This document shows positions 1 to 9,900 of a DNA stretch of 19,629 nt, in pieces. Within the stretch, counting starts at the first letter, position 1. Each line of letters starts with the position of its first letter. The notes under the pieces are model-generated. The model was not told where the DNA came from and ran no database searches. It saw only the letters and a program-made list of their open reading frames with translations. The stretch is from contig QUTJ01031793.1 of assembly GCA_003573635.1 (NCBI GenBank), positions 1 to 19,629 of the forward strand, read 5' to 3'. Source of the DNA: Goniomonas avonlea (Eukaryota; Cryptophyceae; Goniomonadida; Goniomonadaceae). The position numbers and the translations under genes were made by a program.

Positions 1-458
1 CTCCTCGGAGAGCGAGCGGTCTTCAGGGGCTCTGGCCGCGAGGCCGTGTCCACGGGGGACATGGTGGACGTCGGCGAGACAGGCAACATCGACCGGGCCG
101 CGCGGCTTGACACAGACGGCGCGGTGCGTGTGCTCTGCAGCGCGCGGAGGTCCGCAAAGCTTCTGTACATGGTCGGAGTGGAGCTCGGCGCAGCAATGAA
201 CAGATCCGCGGAGAGCACACTCTGGTCGTCTGCAACTGAGGCTGGCTGCGTTGGGCGGCGCAGGGAGCCGGCGCGACGCAGAGGGAAGACCCCTTTCGGG
301 GTGATCGATTCGCTATTTCTCCCAGAGTTGGGGACGACAGAGTGCCATGCTTTCACGCCTGGCCTCGACAGCGTTCGTGCGGTAGCTGTGGTAGGGATTC
401 GCTCCGCAGCGTCCCGCAGACGAGCCTGGTGCGTGCGCGTGTGCCTGTTGCAGCGGCG
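1..458 (-). other. Basic, Ser/Thr/Pro-rich cytoplasmic segment
   Basis: About 152 residues (6357-6508) with many Arg, Ser, Thr and Pro, few hydrophobic runs and no recognisable domain. It occupies the place of the long cytoplasmic loop between helices 3 and 4 in polycystin-1-like proteins. Repeated Ser-Pro and Thr-Pro-type dipeptides suggest phosphorylation sites, which is only inference. The frame is open to the window edge. Confidence 0.6.
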
Positions 459-653
459 GTACATCCAGCCGAGGACAAACGGCATGGGAGCGGCACAAAT
501 CAGGGACACGAGGGCACGGATGATGGTCATGCCGGGGGTCAAGGGCTTGAACGTGTGGGTGTCCGAAGGATGCAAGCCTTCAGGTTGCACCGAGAGGAAG
601 ACAGCATTGAAGCAAGCCGCGCCGAAGACTACTGTCGTGAATATCGTAATCAC
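1..653 (-). CDS. Next exon of the same gene: membrane helices 2 and 3 and cytoplasmic segment (partial at 3' end)
   Basis: It continues the giant exon after the intron and stays open for 217 codons, with two bases of a split codon at the window edge. It begins with a hydrophobic helix (588-653), then a 19-residue loop, a second helix (459-530) ending in Tyr-Arg-Arg-Cys-Asn-Arg, and about 152 residues of Arg/Ser/Thr/Pro-rich, low-hydrophobicity sequence that is probably disordered and cytoplasmic. This matches the paired helices 2 and 3 and the long loop before helix 4 in polycystin-1. The remaining helices and any channel-like module must lie beyond base 1. The exon was inferred from splice sites and frame rather than from a start codon, and further introns inside it cannot be excluded. 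Confidence 0.75.
   Translation of the reverse strand, partial: MITIFTTVVFGAACFNAVFLSVQPEGLHPSDTHTFKPLTPGMTIIRALVSLICAAPMPFVLGWMYRRCNRHTRTHQARLRDAAERIPTTATARTLSRPGVKAWHSVVPNSGRNSESITPKGVFPLRRAGSLRRPTQPASVADDQSVLSADLFIAAPSSTPTMYRSFADLRALQSTRTAPSVSSRAARSMLPVSPTSTMSPVDTASRPEPLKTARSPR
459..530 (-). other. Transmembrane helix 3
   Basis: Twenty-four residues (6333-6356) from Met-Thr-Ile-Ile-Arg-Ala-Leu to Leu-Gly-Trp-Met-Tyr, containing Pro-Met-Pro-Phe-Val-Leu. It is followed by Arg-Arg-Cys-Asn-Arg-His, so the chain returns to the cytoplasm. The Pro-rich helix end matches the Phe-Pro-x-Asn type end of polycystin helix 3. Confidence 0.75.
588..653 (-). other. Transmembrane helix 2
   Basis: About 22 residues (6292-6313) at the very start of the second exon: Val-Ile-Thr-Ile-Phe-Thr-Thr-Val-Val-Phe... 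and ...Phe-Asn-Ala-Val-Phe-Leu. The Asn-Ala-Val-Phe end resembles the Asn-Ala-Met-Phe signature of polycystin helix 2. It is followed by a 19-residue outward-facing loop. Confidence 0.75.
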
Positions 654-756
654 CTGGGTGTGGAGGTGTTAGCTCCTGCACGATTTAAGACCGACTGGGC
701 GATACTAGTACAGATGCAATGAAAACGCAAACAAACAAACAAACAAATAAACAAAC
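654..756 (-). other. Spliceosomal intron, 103 bases, phase 0
   Basis: On the minus strand the donor is CAG|GTTTGT (GT at 756-755) and the acceptor is CACCCAG|GTG (AG at 655-654). A CTAAC branch-site match lies at 668-672, about 15 bases before the acceptor. Splicing joins Pro-Gln to Val-Ile-Thr-Ile-Phe and restores an open frame that begins exactly with a second hydrophobic helix, as expected for the family. Without splicing the frame reads 23 codons into the intron and stops at TAA 685-687. An alternative CAG further upstream in the intron shifts the frame and soon reaches a stop, so it was not chosen. Confidence 0.85.
728..756 (-). repeat. GTTT microsatellite directly after the splice donor
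   Basis: On the plus strand this reads as about seven imperfect AAAC units, interrupted by one AAAT. On the gene strand it is GTTTGTTTATTTGTTTG and onward. The donor GTTTGT is itself made of repeat units. It lies wholly inside the intron. Confidence 0.9.
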
Positions 757-957
757 CTGTGGCCGACTGAGGACAGTCCAAGGCCTTGATGTGAACATCG
801 CAGCAATGCAATGGCGTTCGCGGAACAAGTGAATGATGAGGGTGTGGAGTGAGTATCCAGGCCGCGATAGCAGTACTGCCTTGACGTTGAAGAGATCGGT
901 AGATACAGGATCGCCTTGCTGCTCTAACATGAACCGGCGAATCTGCCTCCAGTCAGA
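757..957 (-). other. Short cytoplasmic loop between helices 1 and 2 (no PLAT domain)
   Basis: 67 residues (6225-6291). It contains Leu-Phe-Asn-Val-Lys-Ala-Val-Leu-Leu and Leu-Phe-Arg-Glu-Arg-His-Cys, then Phe-Thr-Ser-Arg-Pro-Trp-Thr-Val-Leu-Ser-Arg-Pro-Gln just before helix 2. That last stretch resembles the conserved Phe-Thr-Arg-x-Gln-Arg-Leu motif leading into polycystin helix 2. Animal polycystin-1 carries a PLAT/LH2 domain of over 100 residues here; this loop is too short for one. Confidence 0.7.
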
Positions 958-3900
958 CCAGAATCCCTCAAGGACCGCAATGAGATACGCCACTGCCAGG
1001 ACCAGGAGTGTCACAAACACGATGGTGTTTGCTGCAGGCGGTCTGGTATCAACAATGAACGATCCGGGTGCCCACGGCAGATCGCCTGACTTCGGTAAGT
1101 CAGCAACCCCGTCAAAACCGAGCTCGGCGAAGGTGGAAAATCCAGTCAGGTGGAAGCAATCGCAGTGGAGGAAGTCGTTCACTCCGTCGCCAACCTGGGC
1201 GGATGTGATGCAGCCGCGAGACGACCATGCAGCGCTGGAGGTGTTCCAGAACAGGCACCTGGGCACCTCCTGCTCACCCAGGCCGGCCAAGGCCTTGGGG
1301 TCGAGCTGATGCTTGATTTTGAGAGGCGTGATCTCGTGATTCACAGGGAGCTCTCCGGTGGCATCCGAAACCGTGATGGCCGTCACGTGACCAAGCTGCC
1401 TGGCATTCGGTTGACGTCGCGCACGATCGAAATACGGGTTGACGTGGTGGTCATAGGTCACGAGCGCCACATCCACGTGGTCGCCTTGTCCCATCTCGCG
1501 TGTCAACGCAATGCTCGTGGAATGCGGCCCAGCAATGGTCTGGTTGCCGGACTCGTGCGGACCCAGCCGCTCGGCGTGCATGGAGATGTTCGCGACAGTC
1601 TTGACGGGAGCCTCACCGTGAACCCTAACGGCCAACGAAGCGCGTGACAGGAGGTGCATGCCGTCCTGGACGGAGGCAACGAGAGCGCGGACTGTCGCAG
1701 GATGGCCGGAGGGCGCAGCCAGCAGCGTGGCCTTGAGGACGTTGGACCAGGCAAGCGCGGCGATATGATTGACACCGGGGGAGGACCCTCCGAGTTCCCA
1801 GGTGGCGTTCGTGAGGCGGGCGAGAATCTCGACGCAGTCTTGAAGAGCCACCAGAGGGTCTGTCCCTGCACGTCGTTTAGTAGACGTGCCCACTTCCAAC
1901 ATCCGCGTTACGGCTAGAGCCGCACTGAAACCGGCCGACACAAGCTCAGCGTCATGCACTGAACGCTTGACTGCGCGAAGCAGCGATGCGGATAGGATGT
2001 GTGGCTGGGCGGCCGCAGGCACGCTGATGGCAGAACCGGATTGTCCACCCAGAGAGTCTGCGGCAGCCGTGGCCAACGACAAGGTTATCTGAATAACGCG
2101 AGCGGAATCTCCCGCATTGTCCGCGCGTTTTATGAGATCACCAGCGGTCTGAGCGGCTGTGTTGAGATCCACGAGGTCCAAGGGCGTGACGCGGACAATA
2201 GCAGGAATGCAGATCGATGCACCGAGCGCATCGAAAACGCAGGCGCGGAGAAGCACAAGGTTCGCGCTCGCGCGGCTCGCAGCGCGCAGATACATGCTGC
2301 GGGCAGTGGTGAGAGATTTCGGCATCAGGGACACGCCGGCGCGGGATCCGTCAACAGTGTTGACGATCTGGCTTGCAGCCCACGCTTCCGCTGTGCTGTT
2401 CGAGGAGACGGCAAGGTAGGCTGGCCAGTCCACGTCGCCGTCCATTTGGTCCCACTGGAAGGACAGCGGCAGGTCCGGATCGTGCCACTGTTTGCACTCG
2501 AGCAGGAAGGAAGTCACCATCGTTTGACCAAACGTCGGCGTGGGGCGACAGAATCCAGACGCGGGTTGTTCGTTCGTCACGACTTGAACAGTCGCCCACC
2601 CTCGTGGACCTTCCGCTGTTTCACGCGCCCACACTTGGATCGTGTAGCTATAGCCTGGAAGCAGCGAGTCTGGCTGGAGGACGAGGAAGGGAGACGAGGG
2701 CCGTGTTATGGAGCGGAAGGTAGAGCTGCGTTCCCCAGCGACTGCCCAGTCAAAGAGAGGCCGAGCACCCGCGGCCGCACCAGGCATGCGGGCGAGCAAC
2801 GTGATCTTCTCATTGACATTGAGCTTGGCGCGAGGCAGATCCTCGAAGCGCACGGCAGGAAGGGGCGCGTCCATGACCTCAAAGAACGCGACCGTCGACG
2901 CCTGTCTGGCCCCGGGCTCCTTGAACACGGACAGCGTAATGGCGAACGGGCCAACGGACAGCGACCCCGGAGGGATTCTCACCTTGGGCGCTGTCTCCAG
3001 CAGCACGCCAGTCGAGTCCTCGAAGCAGGCCAGTGGCGCGCCTGAGGCGTCAAGCAGCGGGCTCTGTTCGGGAGAGTCGGGATCTACTTTGTGGCAGGCC
3101 CAGGTGCAGTAAAACTCGGTGTTGAAGAACTCGCCGTCGCCATCGACGGACGCCGATTCAAGAAGCAACCCCTTTTCGTCGACCTCGGCCAGCGCGAGCT
3201 GTTTCGGCCCTGACTTCAGAATCGCCTGAACTGGCTGCGGCACCACAGCGATTGTCATGAAGACGTGCGAGCATACGCCCGAAGGTAGGCACGTAGCCAG
3301 CCGAAGTCTGTACTCCGTGTCAACCACTAACCGAGACCCGCGAACCAGCATAGAGCGTTCCTGGGAGGTGCGCGGATCGAGCTCAAACGTCGGAGTCGAT
3401 GTCACGGTCCACTGGAAGCTCACAGCACTGTCGATCGAAACCTCTGTGATGTTATTGCATGGCGGGATGGTGGTGGGCGCATCGAGAACGAAGTCACGAC
3501 CACGATGAACCACGAGACGATCTGGGCCCACAATATACGTCTGCGTAGCGCGGCCCTCGACGACGCGCAGTGTCAACCGAGCCTCAGCGGAGAGCCCAAG
3601 TACGTTAGTTGCTCGCAGGATGACCGTGACCTCGCGACCCACACCCACGGCCTCGACGGGCACCAAGAGGTGCGCCGGGTCGCTCCCCAAGGTGTTCTGC
3701 CAGACGCGAATTGCATCCGCCATGGAGTCTGCGGCCGCAGACCCGAGCTCCACTCCCCACGAGAACGTGAGGCCTCTGCCCGCGTCACCACGAGAGTCGC
3801 CAGCGTCCAAGTCGATGAACCCGCATGATGAGTACACGTCAGAGCCGCGAATGACGGCTTCGACATCCTCCAGCTTGAAGCGAATCGACAGAACGCGTGA

Positions 3901-6900
3901 CTGAACGGCCACCGAAGAGGTCTCGCGCTCGTTGCGGAGAGGCTTGGCTCCCGCGAGTACCGTCGGTGGGATGGTGCCGTCCAGGTGTATGAGGTCCCCG
4001 GGCAACAACGTGGAGTCGAAACCGAGGATGATGTCGACCTCCGAGCTGTCCTTCCATCGACACACTGGAGCCGTGCCGAATGCAGCGGCCGAGGCTGGAG
4101 TGAAGAACAGAGCGCAGGGGAAGTCAGTGCTTGTATCGCCATCGGCATTGCACGCGGCGCCAGTGCAGAGAACGGAATTGAGCTTCTTGCCCGCCATATT
4201 GGTGGCAATGTCGAACTTGAGACGGATCCGGCCCAAGTACCCACCAACGAACTCCGCCATCACCACTCTCGGCGGTGGCTGAGGCTGCACCTCGATGCTG
4301 AGCGGCATGTGAGCCACCTCAACCCCACTGACGTCTACACGGACGCTTGCCATTCCAAATCGGTCGGTTGAGTACACGGTGCAAATGGCGTTGGTGAGTG
4401 GGTTGCGAGAGAACTTAAACACAGTCGGACTACCGTCCACCGTGAGTCGCACCAAACTCGCGTTGAGCGCTGTAGGGTTGTCAAACTGATCGCGGGGAAG
4501 CAGACACAAGTCGGTGTCGAGACCAGCAACAACAGGGAGGCGAGGCACTGCGACGCAGTGACTCGGGTCGACGGTGCTGGGTCCAACCTGCATCTCACGC
4601 GAACCCACAGCGACAGCCACTTCCGCGAGCCCAGCACGGTAGGTGACCGACGCAGTGTAGGTGCCAGCAACCGTGGTGCCGGCGCTGCCCATGCGCCAAA
4701 CGTTCCTGTCGGCGTCCCACACTCCAGCCTGTACCAACGCAACCTCCTCCGGGCGCATCGGCGGGTCTGAACGAACAAGGTGGACCTCGAAGTGCCCGGC
4801 GGCCGCGGGGTCAGTGATCGCGTTGCCGTACATGTCCCTGGGGCGCACGACCAGTGGGAGAGGGGACCCAGCCACCACAGGATCCAGGTTCTTCGGTTCG
4901 ATGCCTGAGGCTGCTGCTCCCGGGGCTCCTGGCACGACAGTGGCCGATAACGGGCTGTTAGCGAGCTGATCGCTGCCAAGAGCCACGGCGACGGAGTAGG
5001 TTCCAGCCACAGTGGCCCTCAGTGTCACGCCAACAAAGCGGTCGGTGATCGTTGTGCCTGCGGTCACCTGGCTGCCACCGGGAGAGGCGACGAGGACAGT
5101 AGACCCCATTTGAGACCCGGACACGTCGTTAGAGCTTGCATCGCGCAGGGCCACAGCTACACTAACCGAACCGCCTGCAACGAAGCTCGCGGTGGTTGCA
5201 GTAAGCCTGGAGGAGGCAGCAGTGGGAACGCCGGCTCGAACATTGACAAACAGCACTCCATTGGTCGAAGGCGGACCTTGATGCACAAGTCCCAGAGGCA
5301 CGCCGGCGACGCCAATTCGAAGGCTGTACATGCCGGCGACGGTCCCCAGGAAGCTCACACTGTACACGCCAGGTTGGGATGCTTTGGGAGCGATTACCAC
5401 CTTCGCGTCGGGGGCTGGTTGCAGATCGAAGGCTGAAACTGGGAAGGCGGCAGCTGCGACGATCAGCCTGTCGGCACTGCGGAGCTGGATCTCGAATGAC
5501 GAGGTCACTGAGGCCACAGCGACCAGTGAAACCGCCCCCGAAGCGTGGTCTGTGACAATGGCGCTGCCGAACACGTATGACATGTTGGCAGCGGCAGCAG
5601 GTGCCACAGCCACAATCTTGCCAGTGAAGGGGCTGCCAGCAATGGAGAGGCCGTCGTATGTGATTGTAACAGTGTACGGACCAACGGCGCCATACTTGAG
5701 AGACGCCGTTTGAGATCCTGCGCTCAAACTGCCCTGCTTGAGGTCCGCGGTGGTCGGTGTGGCACTGATGATAAAGTCTGGTGGCCCGGCTGCTGCGGAC
5801 AGAGCGTTCCCATACGCGTCAGCGGCGTCAATGATGATAGAAAGCTCGGTGTCGACCAAGCCGCCAGCCAGCCCTTGGCCACGCGCAGTGCATGCCGACC
5901 CAACAAGAGGACCCGGAACGACCACCAGCGGCTGCACTGGACTGCCCAAAACTGCATCTCCAAATAAGGAGATGTCGAGGCGATAGGTTCCAGCCACAGT
6001 CACACCAAGGCGGAGGATGAAACTGCCGTCGTTGGCGTCATTCAAAACGCTGCGGATGGGAGCCACAGGACGAGCTGAGACGAGCGCTGTCGCAGTGGCA
6101 GCAAACAGGTCTCCACCCATCGTCCTTGCGTTGCTGTATCTATCTCTGGACCAAATGTCCAACTCCAAAGGCTCTCCCGCCGTGGCTGAGGAAGGAATGA
6201 CCAGGCCGGTGGCGAACGGCGCAGCTGGACCGGGTTGCGGTCTGAACACGGCCGATGGCTGAATCTCGGTTCCACCCAGAGACACAGTGACTCTGTAAGT
6301 GCCAGAAACTGTGAGTCGCGAAGAGCACTGGTAGCGGCCGCGACCGATGTATTCGAAAGGACATTTCGCGTGCGACACCCGTCGAGCTGTGAGGAGTTCT
6401 GCACCGTGCACGAGTGCCACACCATGGTCGCGGTCGGGCATGCGGTGCGTACTGACGACCACAGACCCATCCCTCCTGAGGCCAGCAAGCACGCTCGACC
6501 GATTCGTCTGCAACCCGGTGGCGACCCTGCGTACGTGCTGTCGTGCGGCAGAGCCGTCAAGAGAATCAGTGACGGCCGAGGTGGCGTAAGGCCCTTCGCC
6601 AGGAGCTTCCACCAAGATCAAGTTCCCAGCGGCGTCGGCCGTCTGGACAGTGACGGTCGCGACGTCGCCGGCGACACAGCTAAAGGAATCGCCGCAACTG
6701 GCACTCAGGACTGCGGACGCAGGGCTCGGCGGTCCAGGCGCCACAGTGATGCGGAAAGGACTGTCGGACACGCGCTGCTGCGAGAGATCGGGTGCCTTGA
6801 CGCTGATGAACAACCAATAGCTGCCGCTGACGCTGGGCATCCATGCTACGGTGTAAAAGCCATCATTGTGGGACACGGAGGCTGCAGCTGCCGCCAGGGC

Positions 6901-9900
6901 GATTCCGTCGGGAGTGGCAGACAACTGGACGGCAAACGTATCAAGGCCACGGGTTCGTTTATTGTCGTACTGATCCAGTGACGGGAGGGTGAATGTGGCA
7001 GGGACACCGGAATGCACGGAAGACACGCCCGTGCCCACCGGCACAATGCGAGAGCCGTTGGCAAAGGAGACTTGCACTTGTAGCACAAACGGACTGCCTG
7101 AAATGTGGGCAGACCCGCGCCGAACCAGGAGAGAGTACGATCCAACGGCAGTCAGGGGAGGATATGTCATCGCAAACGAGCCGTTGTTCAAGTCTGTGAA
7201 GGACCCTGCAACGGCCATCCCCTTTCCAAGGACCACAACAGAGAAGGTGAGGCCGCCTGTCGTCCTTGCATTCCCGAGCGCGTCTCGCGCAGTGAGGACA
7301 AACGAGTTGAGGAAACCAGCGGTGGTCACGCTGATTGCTGTCCCGCTGACGGTGCATGACGGCGTGTGTGGAGCACCCGGCAACACAGTGAAGGCAGCGG
7401 GACTTCCTCCGAGGGCAACGTCCACAGTGGCGCCGGTGGCGTTGAGGGCGAGGCTGTAGCTGCCTGCTGCAGTTAGCGAGTACGAAACGGCCCAGGTGGC
7501 ATTGGCGTTGTAGGCGATGTCGGCGCTGACGAGTCCCCCTTGGGAGATGAGCGTGCCCTTGAGGACAACTGGCGCGAGAGCAGAAGCCGGCAACTTGTTG
7601 CCGTAGGCGTCACACCCTCGCACGTTGACAGCCACCGCCGCGCCAGCCACGGCAACACTCTGCCATCCCACGATGAAGTTAGCTGGGGACGCGGCACCTG
7701 CAACAACGACAACCGTCGTCGGGCCAGAGATTCCGGCTGCGGTTGGGGCCAGAGTGACCGACACGGAATAGATGCCCGACACAGTGGGGAGGAGGCGAGC
7801 GCGCAGATGACCTTGCGCGTCTGCGAGGATGGATACGGCCGTGACGTTGACACGACCGGGCAACCTGGCGACTGCAGTGGCGACGTCGGGTTGGGAGACA
7901 TCGCCACTGTAGTTGCGGAGGTTCCCATACGAATCCCGTGCAAGAATGTCGACGCTCACCCCGGCGCCAGCTGATATTGTGGAGGCCGAGAGTGTGTAAG
8001 TGGAGGTGAGCGGGCTCGTGGGGCCTGGCGCCGCAGAGATGACTACGTTGCCGTTGGAGATCACCGTGCCCTGCAGGCTGATCACGAGAGAGTGCAAGCC
8101 GCGAGTGCTCACCACGACGGGGAACGAGTAGCGCCCATCACCCAAATCGGTCACTGGCACTGCCACACTGTCGAGTGTGACAAAGGCAGTATCGCCCCCG
8201 GTCTTGACTGCCAAGCCTTGAGAGTCGTGGGCTTGGATGACATAGGTCTGTGACACTCCAGCCACCGCTTCCGTCGGTGCGTCAGGGGACACCACCACAG
8301 TGTTCGCTGGCGAGGCGGCCAGGACCGACGCCACAAATAATACCGAAAATGGTGAACCGGCAAGAGGACGTCCATTGATTGAGACTGACAGTTGGCGCGT
8401 GCCTGACACTCCTTGAGGTGCCGTGACTGCCACGACATGCTTGCCTTGCAGTGGATTCGGCGCCGTGATACTCACGACCGTGTCGGGGACATTGAGGGTC
8501 ACATCGACCACGTCGTTGGTGTGAATCTGCAGGTTGCCGTACAGATCGCGCGCGGTGACTGTGAACGTGCCAACAGAGCCACCGAGCGCGACAGACAGGC
8601 CAGCCCCTGAGGCGGTGCTTTTGGCGGCACTAGTGACATTCGGGACAACACTGAACTGGGCAGGGCTGCCTCGCACAGGCAGACCTTGACTGGTCGCTGC
8701 GAGGACCCACGTGCCGCTCGCGGAAGGCAGAGCAGACACGACGAAGGTGCCACTGCCCACCTGCGTGAAGTTCATCGTGACAGCCGGGTCGCCAATGCGC
8801 TGCAGTATCACAGTCGGCGCAGTCCCAGGAGGAGCCCAGACGTTTCCATACATATCTGCAACCAGGATTCGAGCCACAAGGGCTTGTCCTGCAGAGACCG
8901 TCTGTGGCACGTCTCGCAGCGAACTCGCTGCCACAGTTGGTGCCGCCGGGAGCACGAGAGTCAGACCGGGACTGCCCACAATTGGCTGGCCAGACAGGAG
9001 CGCGGTCATTGTGAAGTTGCCGCCTCGAGTGGCAAGGGATGTCACGGCATATTTATGCAGTGATTGGTCATACTGCCACGTGGAGCCGATCCGGCTTCCA
9101 GCAGCATCGAGGCTTCTAATGGTGTACGCTGCCATAACGGGCCGGAACGGATCAGACGGGATCAAGTTGCCGAAGCTGTCTCGGGCTGTCAGCCATGACA
9201 CAAACGGCTGCCCTGCAGTTGCGACGCTCGGGACACTGAGCGACGAGCCACGCAGTGCCGGAGGACCCGTCAAGACTTGGATTTCGAAGGGACTGGAGGA
9301 CAAATCATTCATCCCGGTGCCCGTTGGTTCTGGCAGTTTCACAGAAAGGCTGTATCTGCCGGCAATCGTGGCTGCGTATTCACAGGCGTACACAACGAGA
9401 GGCGAGGTCCACCACTGGCAACGGGCAGCCACAGTAAACGGTGGAGTGGTGACCGGTAGTCGTTCCAGGGCTGCAACGAAGAGGTCCTGGCCGTCCGTTT
9501 TCACGGTCAGCCCGGCGTCTCGAGCTGTGATAGTGAAGGTTGATAGGACGCCAACCGTAGCACCCGTCAGACCCGCGCCACGCAAGAGGCATTGACTAGG
9601 GCTCGTGATCCCAGGGTTGACAGTCACAGTCGCTGTAGTGACAACCATTGGGCCCACGGACACTTCAAACTTGAATCTACCGGTGATGGGCGGAGTGACA
9701 GTGGCGGTGAGAGTACCAGCGGCAGCGTCAGTCACAGTGACCTGTGGGAGCAGGAGGCTTCCGTGCCCCTGAAGGGACACCGACACAGGCGGCAAACCCT
9801 GAACAGTGGGGTTGCCGAACTGATCCCGAGCGGTGAGCGTGATGCTGGCAGCGACCAGGGCCTGTCCAGGGTTGAGAGACCTAAACTGGACTATTGTCGA

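Noticed and set aside
46-722. Plus-strand frames across the intron and second exon
   Set aside because: The minus strand here has good splice sites and encodes two family-typical helices; the plus-strand products show no domain.
685-756. Gene end at the TAA at 685-687
   Set aside because: The last 23 residues come from a GTTT microsatellite next to a consensus donor, and splicing gives a long open frame with expected helices. Treated as intron; retention is kept only as a possible alternative form.
1999-3045. Plus-strand open frame of 348 codons
   Set aside because: It lies opposite the REJ and GAIN coding sequence, is Arg/Gly-rich with no domain, and is explained by GC-rich antisense of a real gene.
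3780-3860. Arg-Gly-Asp tripeptide as an integrin-type binding site
   Set aside because: A single occurrence in a Gly/Asp-rich loop of REJ; expected by chance in a protein this long.
6387-6534. Possible unspliced intron inside filamin unit 17
   Set aside because: The GT to AG distance (148 bases) is not a multiple of three and removing it would break the frame.
8711-9595. Plus-strand open frame of 294 codons
   Set aside because: Antisense to filamin units 8-10, with no recognisable domain or repeats of its own beyond the mirrored period.
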